A stretch of 64,000 bases of DNA, taken from the NCBI GenBank assembly GCA_033816765.1, contig CM066287.1, positions 6,262,001-6,326,000 of the forward strand. The letters are read 5' to 3'. The notes below the pieces were generated by a model. The model saw only the letters and a program-made list of their open reading frames with translations. It had not been told where the DNA came from and did no database searches. This stretch comes from Nothopassalora personata (taxonomy: Eukaryota > Ascomycota > Dothideomycetes > Mycosphaerellales > Mycosphaerellaceae). The position numbers were made by a program, and so were the translations under genes. The stretch's first letter is position 1. Every line of letters begins with the position of its first letter. This document shows positions 10,467 to 20,500 of the stretch, piece after piece.

Positions 10467-10743
10467 GCCTCGAAACTATAAGGGATTCTTAGCGTTCCTA
10501 AATACAAGGGAAATTATCCTATAATCTACCCTAATCTATTAATCTATCTCTTAGATTATATAGAGTAATAGATTAGTTAGCCGTTTATACTCTGTTCTAA
10601 TCTATTAACCTATTCTATAGATTATATAGAGTAATAGATTATTCTGTAGTAGCTGTGCTAGTTTAGCTACGGTTATTCCTACCTAACTATAGAGGTTCTA
10701 ATTAGTCGCTAAGCATTAGCTTAATCTAACCCGTAATACTAGT

Positions 10744-13700
10744 ACCTCCCCTTCCCGGATCTCGCTCCGAGATCCTATAGGTATTAGGGTAATCTTAGGT
10801 CTCTAACTATACGCTATCTCGAACAGGCTTATACGTAGCGTAGGGTAGACGCTATTATTACATACAAATTTAGTAATAGCTAGCTACTTAGCCTACTCCA
10901 TCTAGTTCTCGCTATAGTAATAACGAAGGTACTATTCTAAGGTTTAGTTTACCCTCTTAGTCTAACTATTAGTCTAAGGGTAGAAAGCTATAGATAGCTT
11001 ACGCTTTACCTACGCCTCGAAGTAGAAGTTACTCTAGAAGTTACTCGTGAATACTAGCCCGCGGTCACTTACTATGCCCGCTAGTATACTATAATGCCGT
11101 ACGACTTTGTCTCGTAAGATCCTCGTAAGCTCCGCCGCTATATATATCTTAGTCGTAGGAATGTATAAGTTTATTTTAGAGTAGCGGTCGACGATTACTA
11201 GGATCGTATTATATACGCATTCTCCTTACTTACGTAGCGGTAGGTCCGTAATGAAATCTATAGTAATCTTCTACTATAGACCGTCTAGCCTAGGTAGTAG
11301 CTATAGCTCGCCGTAGAGTCGATAGCGCCTCGCCTTCGAGGTCTAATAAGCCCTATAGTTTCTAACATACTCCCTTACTTCCTTACTAAGTGATTCCTAC
11401 TAGTAATAACGTCGTAGTAGTTCTTTAGTCTTTACCTTACTAAAGTGCCCTACTAGTAGGTCGTTATAATATATATAGAGTAGCTATGCTCTTACTATAT
11501 AGTCTTCGGGTACTATAATCGTGTTCCTACGATAGACTAAGCCGTCTTTTATATACTAGTCCTTAGCGTCCCCCTTACTAGGCGCCTACGATAAGTATAC
11601 GACGTACCTATTATCTCTCCCCTATACGATTTTTATTAGTAGGATAAGTAGTTTACCTAGGCCGCCTTATATTATTATAGCGTATACTCTTACTAGTAGC
11701 GATCGGGTCCCCTACGGCTCGTAGGCATCTACTACTATTATCGTCGCCTTATCCTATATCTTCTCGTAGGTAGCGGTTACGAGCCTTACTATAGGCTCGT
11801 CCTCTCTTAATAGGGATTACTTCTAGAAAGATAGCTTACTTTATAGCGTAGGAAGCAAGTTCGACGTCTACTACGCTACGCGTACGTAGTTACTACGTCG
11901 CGATAGCGTATCGGCTAGGTTACTCTTCCCCGACCTATACTCTACTACGAAGTCGAAAGATTATAGAAACGTCGCCTATTAAGCTTACCTCCCGTTTAGC
12001 TACTTTACTATTATAAAACCCTATAGGTTCGTATAGTCGACTAGTACCTAAACCGTATACGATACGCCTTCGAGGTACGGTCGCTAATACTTAAATGCCT
12101 CTACTACTACTAGTAGCTCTTAGTTATAGGTCTTATAATTGTACTCGGTAGGTATTATCTTACGAGAATAGAAGGTAATTAGATGCTACTTAGTCCTAAA
12201 TAACTAAGAGATAATACCTATAATCGTAAAACCTAAGGCATCCGTTTTAACCCTCGTACGTAACGAGGGATCGAAGTGCCTTAGGATAGGTACTCCGAGG
12301 AACCTAGCTTTTAGCCGTTAGAACGCTTACTCCTCGTAAGCGGACTATATAAGAGGCTTATACTTCTTACTATTCTTATATCCCTTTAGGAGGTCTATTA
12401 ATAGCTTTACAATCCTCGAGTACCCTTCGATAAAACGCCTATAGAAGTTATAGAATCCTAGGAAGGATTAAACCTTATAAAAACTCGTAGGCGTAGGCTA
12501 TTCCTCAATTACGGCTAGCCTACTCCTATCTATCGATACGCCTACGACGCTTACGATAAATCCTAGAAACTTAGTACTCTCCTAGAAGAAGCTATACTTC
12601 TTTAGGTTCGTAAATAGGGCAAACTTTCGTAGCCTCTCTAGTACCGCGCGTACGGCTCGTACGTGCTCCTTACGCGTTACGCTATAGATAAGGATGTTAT
12701 CTAGGTAGACTACGTAGATGTTATCTACTAACCTAGTAAGGGCCTTATTAATATACCCCTAAAAGGTAGCTAGTGCGTTAGTTAACCTAAAAGGTATAAC
12801 TAAGTACTCGTAGTAACCGTATCGCGTACGAAACGTAGTCTTCTACTCGTCTCCTCGCTTAATAGGAATACGGTAGTAGGCATCCTATAGGTCGATTGTA
12901 GTAAAGAGCCTAGCGCCCTATAGTCTATCTAAGGTCTCGCTAATTAGGGGTAGTAGGTACCGGTTCTTTACTATAATCTTATTTAGGCCTCTATAATCTA
13001 TATAGAGCCTAAGAGTGCTATTCTTCTTTAGTACAAATAGGATAGGCGTACCCGCCTCGCTTACGGATCGCCTAATCTACCCCTTCTCTATTGCTTACGT
13101 AAGGTACTCCTTTAAGGCCTCTAGCTTAGTTAAGGACTAGTAGTATAGCGGCTTAAAAGGGGGTTTCTTTCCTTTAACGAGATTAATCGTATACTTAACC
13201 CCGTCGGGCATCTTACGCTTCGCCTACTTATTAGGTACGTATACATCTCGGAAGTCTATAAATTCTTTAGGCTACGAGGGGCCCTCTCCTTCGGGTACTA
13301 CTATAGTAATAACCCGAACACTTATCGTATAAACCTGCTTTAAGCTCTCGAGATCCTTAAGGAACTCGCGTACGTTACGCTACTAAATCGTAGGCGTCTC
13401 TATACCGTAGTACTACTAGTTATCCTCATCGGTCTTTACTATCCGATTACGATGCCGCTAGGGTCTACCTAAAATGACTAACGGCCTACCTATAGGCGCT
13501 ATATAGTAGATAGCGTCGCTTACGTACTCTACTCCTATATCGTTAGCTAGTCGTACGCGAACCGTATAGGCGCCGTAGTAATGCCCTTAGTCCTACGCGT
13601 ACGACTCTAGATTTAGAAGCTTTATACTACTAATAGGCTATATCTAGTATCGGAGTATATACTCGTACGATACTAAGCTTAAATCTACACCGTTATCTAG

Positions 13701-13900
13701 AAGAAACGTAGCCTCGCGAAAGCCCTTACGCGTCTCGACGGCGCCTCGTAAGTAACGCGCTAGACTCGTATTAACTTACCTTAAGGGGTCTATATAGAAA
13801 CTCGGACTTAGGAGCGACCCTTACCTAGTCCTCTACCTTTTCCCTATTCGCCCTTCTTAGTTAAAGCCTCGATAGTTTCTAACCTACGAACCGCTTACGC
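10744..13900 (-). pseudogene. pol: Degraded pol (PR, RT, RNase H, IN core) of relic 2
   Basis: On the minus strand, reverse transcriptase is clear: an [23 protein letters not shown] motif near 12960-13030 and YLDNILIYS near 12690-12725, where the usual YxDD has become YLDN. The integrase core lies at 11040-11420 with IDFITDLP, ILVIVDRYSK and SDRG segments containing the first two catalytic Asp residues. Many TAG codons interrupt it. Protease is expected at about 13.5-13.8 kb but is too eroded to place. Confidence 0.8.
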
Positions 13901-14990
13901 GTCGCGGTCTTTCTATAGGTATCTATTCCGGCACTCCGTCTTATAGTAACCCTTCCTACCGTAGCCGTAGTACTCTACTTTTAACTTCTAGCTAGTTAAA
14001 GACAAGCTACCGGCGTCTCGCTACTAACTCGTACCCGAGGCGCCCGGTACTTAACTCTACTTCTATTACTTTAGGCGATCGGCCCGCTTATATACGCCCT
14101 TAGCTTTACGCTTACGACGTATATACTGCCCGCGGTCGTACCCTCCGCTACTACCTCGGCGCTCGGTGCTTTCTATACGCAAGGCTAGGACTACTAGGTC
14201 TTCTCTAGTCGTAGGAATATTATAGTAGCTAACGATAGCGGACCGTAAGCGAGGCGTAAGCTTCGCTAGTAGGTGCCGTATACGTTACGCTTCCGAGTAG
14301 TTACCTAACTAGTCCTCTATAACATCTAGCTTAGTTGCAAACTGTCGCGCTATCTAGTTATCCTTCTATCTCGTAACCTCGTACTCTAATATAACGTTAA
14401 GTACGCGATTTATAGGATCGCCGTATACGTCTCGGTAGAACTCCTTAAAGTCCTAGTATATATACCCTATAAGGTTAACGGCGCTATAGTTAGTATACTA
14501 TCGCTCGCTTACCTCTCCGCTAAGGTACATAACCTTATATAGGACCTTTAATTCGTCTATCGCGTATATAGTACCTAAGAGGGCGAAGATAAGTAAGAGC
14601 TCCCGAAGGAATACCCTTACCTTCCTTATCGAATCCCCTCTAAAAGGCGTCGGCTCTTTTAGACGCGGTCGCGTCGTATACGCTACGGCCGCGCCTCATA
14701 CTATAATATTATCGTTAGTAGTTATAGAGATAGAGGTAGGGGTTATAGTAGGGAGGTAATCTTCTCTCCTCCCTCCTATACGCTCTAGAGGCGGTACGCT
14801 TATAGCGCGTAAGATCTCTAGCCGCTTAATCTCCCGCTATATCTCTTACTCTTTAATCTTAGCCCGTAAGGCCTCTCTTCTCGTAACTAAGGCTATACGA
14901 CGCGCCTACTACTATACTCTAGGGCCTAGGGGGGGCGTAGGCGACTCGCCGTCGTACGCGTTATAATTAGGCTCTATAGCGTATATAGAT
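13900..14990 (-). pseudogene. gag: Degraded gag of relic 2
   Basis: The minus strand near 13931-13985 encodes a zinc-knuckle remnant (YYGYGRKGYYKTEC) in which all but the last metal ligand have turned to Tyr through RIP. Upstream lies a poorly conserved helical region compatible with a Gypsy capsid. The start is not identifiable. Confidence 0.6.
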
Positions 14991-15176
14991 TATAACGAGA
15001 GGAAGCTTTAGAACTATAAGGACCGTTAGGCTATAAGGGGATATCGTAATATATAGTACGCCTACGATCTTCTAATCGTAGATAAACTAAAGCTTACTTT
15101 CTTCTATAGACGCTATACGCGTCTCCTAGTATACGTATACGCGTTACGTGCGGTATACTAAGCCGGGTATAGCCGT

Positions 15177-15181
15177 ATTAT
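15177..15181. repeat. Target-site duplication ATTAT (left)
   Basis: ATTAT directly precedes the 5' LTR and is repeated at 22126-22130 directly after the 3' LTR, a 5-bp integrase duplication. It proves that the 15182-22125 element arrived by a single integration into RIP-mutated DNA. Confidence 0.95.
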
Positions 15182-15544
15182 TGTTACGGAATGATTCCCA
15201 TGGACCCTGGAATCATAATGACAAGACGAACACGTGACTCATCCTGCCTGAGCGCTCAGACTTGGAGCGATCAGACTGCTCATGCTCAGACTGATCAGAC
15301 TGCTCATGCTCAGACTGATCAGACTGATCACCGAGATCTACGAATCTCCTTTGTATTTAGGAACGCTAGAAACCCTTATGGTTCTAATGCGTTCAACTCA
15401 TGTTACTATCTCACTGATTGGAATACAACTCTTATTCCAATTATTCATCTTCGCTCAGCTTGCTTCAGCCTCTCCAAAGAATAATCCCGCCACGTGACTT
15501 GACTTATCTCTCTTTGAGACTAGCCCTGGAACGAGACAATAACA
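15182..15544 (+). repeat. 5' LTR of the intact chromovirus
   Basis: TGTTACGG...GACAATAACA, with TGTTA/TAACA terminal inverted repeats. U3 contains a 24-bp tandem repeat (GATCAGACTGCTCATGCTCA unit, about 15269-15330). A core promoter candidate lies at 15354-15396. Downstream, a 9-bp inverted repeat (ATTGGAATA/TATTCCAAT, 15417-15441, 7-nt loop) could form a stem-loop in the 5' leader; its equivalent is still visible in the RIP-mutated LTR near 505-545. Confidence 0.95.
15354..15396 (+). promoter_or_regulatory. LTR core promoter: TATA-like box plus self-primer start
   Basis: TATTTA (15354-15359) is followed 30 nt later by GCGTTCAACT (from 15389). This block (TATTTAGGAACGCT, then CCTTATRGTT, then GCGTT(C/T)AACT) is the only LTR segment shared by all LTR variants in the window, including the solo LTR and the 27.9-kb relic, as expected for a promoter and initiator under constraint. 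GCGTTCAA is complementary to the primer-binding site at 15547-15554. Confidence 0.6.
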
Positions 15545-15546
15545 CT

Positions 15547-15554
15547 TTGAACGC
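15547..15554 (+). other. Primer-binding site candidate (self-priming)
   Basis: TTGAACGC, two bases after the 5' LTR, is the exact reverse complement of GCGTTCAA at 15389-15396, the predicted RNA 5' end. No TGG-type tRNA primer site is present here. The same pairing survives in the RIP-mutated relic (TTAAACGC next to the LTR, GCGTTTAA within it). This matches the Tf1-type self-priming design but rests on eight bases. Confidence 0.55.
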
Positions 15555-15561
15555 CCTCAGG

Positions 15562-17583
15562 ATGAGCGCTACTCAAGCAGCTGGTAGGGGAACACCCGCC
15601 CCCAGCGAAGCAGGAAGCATCCGCCGTGCGCCACCACAACAGACCGCTACGAGGAACGATGAGTCTGACGACGATGACGAGCCTATTCCAAGGAAGAATG
15701 ACGTTAAGGCTGCTAAGCCAGACCTCTTCTATGGAGATAGAGCCAAGTTCGACGACTGGATCAGTCAGATGGATATGTACCTCATGTTCAACCCAGTCGA
15801 TGCCGATAAAAGAACTATTTTCGCCATCACGTACCTTCGCGGAAGTGCGCAGAACTGGATCAAACCTTACCTTAAGGAATACCTTGAAGGTATGGGACGA
15901 CAAGACCCCACCGGAATGTTCAGGAGCTACACCCTTTTCAAAGAAAAGATGAAGTCAATCTTTGGAACCTCGAACGAAGTCCAACAGGCCATACGAATTA
16001 TTCAACACCTAAAGCAGAAGACGTCTACTTCAGAGTATGCCGCCAAATTCGAAGAATACGGACAAATCACCGGATGGGACCAGACGGCGTTGATGACTAT
16101 GTTCCGACGTGGACTTAAGGACTCCGTCAAGGACGAGTTGATAAGACACGGGGGACGGATCACCAACCTCGAAGAGCTAATGAAGGCGTCGATCAATATC
16201 GATGATCAGCTCTGGGAACGACACCAGGAAAAGAAATACGACTCCAAAGTAGGAGGAATAGCAGGATATGCTCCGGACCGCAGACCCTTAGGAGGATACG
16301 TTGCGAGGGGAGAATTCTCACGACAAAACCAACCCTACTATGGACCACAGCCAATGGAACTGGACGTTACCCAACGAGGACGGAAGATCGTTAAGAGTAG
16401 GGGCCACGGAAAGCCCTTTAAAGGAAAAGGAAAACTCACATGCTATGCCTGTGGCAAGGAAGGTCACATGGCGCGGGATTGCCGCGGTAAAAATATGGTG
16501 CGCCGCGAGCAGTTCAATATGATGCAACCCCGAACTAGTAAATCTGAGAGCAGCGTTGGATCTCGGGGAGATACCGACTATACTCGGAGAGTGGGGGAGA
16601 GAGCTAGCAACAGAAGCACGACGCCTCTCCTGGACCCCTCAGAAGGACGAGGAGGATACTATGGGCAGCAAATGGTGGTCATTCCATTTGATGCGAAGAA
16701 CCAACCACGACAGTTCAACATGATGACACGAAGAGTCGACTACGAGACCGAACCTGAGCCTCGAAATGGTCATGGAAGCCTTCATTGGCGATTCTGTTAC
16801 CAAGACTCGTGTCAAATCCACTACGCCGCGAAGTCAGGCGCAGGGTATTGGCCTCGGCAACCACGAGGAACCCTGGGAGCGACGCATAGGCAAGACGCCA
16901 CGCTCAGAGAAGTGGACATCGATGAATCCTACTTCAACAAAGATGGAAGCGACAAAGAAAATCAGGACCCAGGATGGAACGGATCATGGTCACCAGAACC
17001 ACAGGAAGAAAGTCAAGAAACCACCGGGCTAGATACCATCGAGGAAGAACAGGATCCGGAAGAATCAAGCGAAGAAGATTCCTCCGAAGGAGAAGAGAGC
17101 GACACTAACGACGACAACGAACAACTTACCTTCACGGTAGATGCACCTAAGAAACTGTACGACATGATTATCTACCTACAGAGAAGGCACGAGGAATTCC
17201 TACCTAAAATAGGCGGACGAAGAAGGCTACATTCCATTGAGTTTGACAAGACACTTAACACCCTACGAGGCATGGCCTGGGGATACCCACTCATGGAAAC
17301 AACCGAGAACCTAGCAACCGCCATTACAGAACGACCACCGATAGGAAGCCGAATAACAGGAACCGGATATCTTACACCGTCAGGGACATTCATATCGAAT
17401 GAATTACGAACAGCAGTACAGCATGTACGGGCTCTCTACTCAGAAACGCAGAAGATCCAGGAACGCAATAGATTACAAGTGTGGACACAGGGCAACGGGC
17501 TACAGGTTCTAGCCGAAGCCTCTAGGCACGAAGCACAGCGAACCGCATACCATTCGGGAAAAGGATCAGCTCCCCAGGAATGA
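15562..17583 (+). CDS. gag: Gag polyprotein
   Basis: Structural protein of the chromovirus; it should form the virus-like particle and bind element RNA. I start it at the first ATG after the LTR (15562), which gives 673 residues; the frame is also open upstream, but that part lies within the LTR. The central capsid-type segment (FDDWISQMDMYLMF ... FAITYLRGSAQNWIKPYL, about residues 65-105) is a retrotransposon gag domain. A CCHC zinc knuckle, CYACGKEGHMARDC, sits at residues 294-307. About 365 residues follow the knuckle, including an acidic Ser/Glu/Asp stretch, which is long for a chromovirus Gag; the relic at 4777-7157 shares this extension. The stop TGA overlaps the pol ATG (ATGA, 17580-17583). 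Confidence 0.92.
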   Translation: MSATQAAGRGTPAPSEAGSIRRAPPQQTATRNDESDDDDEPIPRKNDVKAAKPDLFYGDRAKFDDWISQMDMYLMFNPVDADKRTIFAITYLRGSAQNWIKPYLKEYLEGMGRQDPTGMFRSYTLFKEKMKSIFGTSNEVQQAIRIIQHLKQKTSTSEYAAKFEEYGQITGWDQTALMTMFRRGLKDSVKDELIRHGGRITNLEELMKASINIDDQLWERHQEKKYDSKVGGIAGYAPDRRPLGGYVARGEFSRQNQPYYGPQPMELDVTQRGRKIVKSRGHGKPFKGKGKLTCYACGKEGHMARDCRGKNMVRREQFNMMQPRTSKSESSVGSRGDTDYTRRVGERASNRSTTPLLDPSEGRGGYYGQQMVVIPFDAKNQPRQFNMMTRRVDYETEPEPRNGHGSLHWRFCYQDSCQIHYAAKSGAGYWPRQPRGTLGATHRQDATLREVDIDESYFNKDGSDKENQDPGWNGSWSPEPQEESQETTGLDTIEEEQDPEESSEEDSSEGEESDTNDDNEQLTFTVDAPKKLYDMIIYLQRRHEEFLPKIGGRRRLHSIEFDKTLNTLRGMAWGYPLMETTENLATAITERPPIGSRITGTGYLTPSGTFISNELRTAVQHVRALYSETQKIQERNRLQVWTQGNGLQVLAEASRHEAQRTAYHSGKGSAPQE

Positions 17584-20500
17584 GCGACCGGAGGGAGTTA
17601 TGCAACACTCAGGCTCACGCATCGACATCAAACACAGTTTTCCAGACACAAGCAATCGTCAACGGACACAAAACCAGTGTCATGATCGACTCAGGAGCAG
17701 CGGGGAATTTTATCTCCGAGTCTTTCACAAGAAGAAACGGGTTAGCTACCCTGAAGAAGAAATGGGGTTACGAGTTGATCGCGGTAAACGGATCATCGTT
17801 ACCTAGCGTGGAATGGGAGACGATACCATTGCCACTGGCTATCCAACAGCACCACGAGAATATTACCTTGGATGTCACTGATATGGCCAGTCATGACATA
17901 GTATTAGGTATGCCTTGGTTGAGAAAGCACAATCCAGTAATCGACTGGAGAAGAGGAGTACTCACATTTAGGGAATGCGATTGCGTTGTCGACATTCAGC
18001 CTGCGCAGTGGCAGCGTTCACTGGCAGATGAGGCAAGGAAACAGCTAAACGAGATACAGCTTGCGCCGACTAGAAGGACAAAAGAACCACCTTCGACCGG
18101 GACAGACACTGGCGTGGGGCCGCCGGGTCACGAAGTCACTGGAAGTGATGGAAGTAACGCACCATCGAAGAATACTAACATCTCAGAGTTGAGTATTCCC
18201 AAGGAGTATCGCAAGTGGTCGCGACTCTTTGAAGAGGAGAGAGGCAAAACCGCCTTACCTAAGCACCGCCCATGGGATCATAAGATTAACATTCAGCCAG
18301 GGAAAGAGCCTCCATGGGGACCCCTATATCAAATGTCTGAGAAAGAGCTACAGACCCTACGAGAATGGCTGAAGGAGAAGCTAGCCAAAGGATGGATAAG
18401 AAGATCCACCTCGAGTGCAGGAACTCCATGTATGTTCGTTCCAAAAGCAAACGGGAAGTTACGACTCGTACAAGACTACAGGAAGTTAAACGAGATCACG
18501 ATCAAGAACCGATACCCGCTACCCAACATCGAAGAAGCACAAGACAGATTAACCGGATCAGACTGGTACACGAAGATTGACCTACGAGATGCCTTCTACG
18601 CTATACGGATGGCAGAAGGAGAAGAATGGAAAACCGCTTTCAGAACAAGATACGGACTTTACGAATTCTTGGTTATGCCAATGGGATTGACCAACGCACC
18701 CGCATCCTGCCAGGACCTTGTTAACGAAACACTTAGAGACCTACTCGACGTATGCGTTATCGCCTACATGGACGACATACTGGTCTACACAAAAGGATCC
18801 CTACAGGAACACATAAAACAAGTCCAGGACGTCTTCGAACGACTTAGACAATCAGGATTCAAGACGGCACCCGAGAAATGCGAATTCCATAAGAAAGAAG
18901 TCAAATTCTTGGGCTTCATTATTAGCACTACAGGGATAACGATCGACCCTGCGAAGACACAGTCAATTAGAGAGTGGCCAGAACCGAAAACAGTCAAGGA
19001 CGTACAATCATTCCTTGGACTAGCGAACTACAACCGGAAATTTATTAAGGACTATTCAAAGATAGCAGCACCAATGACGATGCTTACAAGAAAGGACGTC
19101 ACCTGGAAATGGGGAAAAGAACAGACTGAAGCATTCAAGAAACTTAAGGAACAATGCGCTTCAGCCCCCACGCTTCGACTATTCGATGGTAGCAAGGAAG
19201 TCCACATCGAGACCGACGCGTCTGATATGGCAATAGGCGCATGTCTAACACAGACACACGACGGGCAGAGACACCCAGTAGCCTATTACTCCCGGAAAAT
19301 GACCACAGCGGAACAGAACTACGACATCCATGATAAAGAGCTTCTAGCCATTGTTGCTGCTATGCAACATTGGAGAGTATATGTCGAGGGCCCACCGAAG
19401 TTAACGATTCTTTCTGACCACAAGAATCTTACGTACTTCACGACGACGAAAGAACTTACCCGAAGGCAAGCCCGCTGGTCGGAGCTGCTAGGACAGTATA
19501 AGTTCGAAATCAAATATACTCCAGGACGAGAGAATGGCCGCGCCGACGCGTTGAGCCGAAGAAGCGACTACATGGAAGGAAAAGAACCAGTGCAACATAA
19601 AATACTAAAGACAAACCCCGACGGAAGTCTTAGTGCCAACACAAGAGAATTTAACAACATCGTACGGATATTAGGCGACAGGGACGAACAATTCCCTATA
19701 TCGCAAGGAAAATACCAAGTACCTAAGGATCGAGAAGAAGAATGCATACGACAACATCACGACGGACCAAATTACGGACACCCCGGAACTTCAAAAACAA
19801 TGGACCTAATACAGCGCAGTTTCTCATTTCCACAGATGAGACTTAAGGTGTCACGCTATATTAAACAATGCGTACACTGCCAACGAAACAAGGCTGCGAG
19901 ACACGCAAAATACGGTCACCTACAGTTCAGGACACCACCAACGAAACCATGGGACGAAGTCACAATGGACTTTATCACGAAACTCCCACCGTCAAGAGAT
20001 CAAGTTACGAAACAACCATACGACATGATACTAGTCATGGTTGATAGACTTACGAAATACGCACACTTCATTCCTGCATCGGAAACGTACAATGCAGAGC
20101 AGCTCGGATACCTCGTACTAGACAGACTTATCCGATACCATGGATTCCCTCAAGCATTTATAACGGACAGAGACAAGCTATTTACATCGAACTATTGGAA
20201 GACGCTTATGGGAACGATCGGAATCAAACACAAGCTGTCGACAGCATATCATCCGGAGACAGACGGACAAACCGAAAGGATGAATCAAACGCTAGAACAA
20301 TACCTACGACACTACATCAACTACGCACAAGACAACTGGGTTTCATTACTGCCAATGGCGCAGATTGCACTGAACAACCACAAATCGGAGACAACTTCAA
20401 CGACGCCATTTTATGCGAACTTTGGTAAAGATCCTAACCTATTTGGAACACCTGGATCCCACCCACAAGCCGAAAGAGCAATCGTGACGACGGACACTCT

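Larger units (their letters stand above)
8823..10738 (-). repeat. Solo LTR with a nested element
   Basis: It starts TGTTAGGTTTAG at 8823 and ends CCGTAATA (CCGTAACA after RIP) at 10738. It is flanked by a perfect 5-bp duplication, CTAGT, at 8818-8822 and 10739-10743. Without the nested 1445-bp element and its duplication the LTR is 466 bp, close to the 443-bp LTR at 7175. No internal retroelement sequence belongs to it, so it is the product of LTR-LTR recombination. It lies within the integrase of the Gypsy relic. Confidence 0.85.
8101..15000 (-). mobile_element. Second, unrelated RIP-degraded Gypsy element (interrupted)
   Basis: Minus-strand Gypsy relic of a different family from the one at 419-7617. 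It is split by the solo LTR insertion at 8823-10738; removing that insertion and one copy of its CTAGT duplication rejoins integrase sequence. In element order the visible parts are a gag zinc knuckle (about 13.9 kb), protease, reverse transcriptase (12.6-13.1 kb), RNase H (about 12.0-12.4 kb), integrase core (11.0-11.4 kb) and integrase C-terminus plus chromodomain (8.3-8.8 kb). CA/TG depletion and in-frame TAG codons are pervasive. The outer limits are approximate. Confidence 0.8.

Noticed and set aside
15191..15484. A 97-codon frame in the 5' LTR, repeated at 21772-22065
   Set aside because: It lies wholly within the LTR; the duplicate merely reflects LTR identity. The 24-bp repeats give it a protein-like look.
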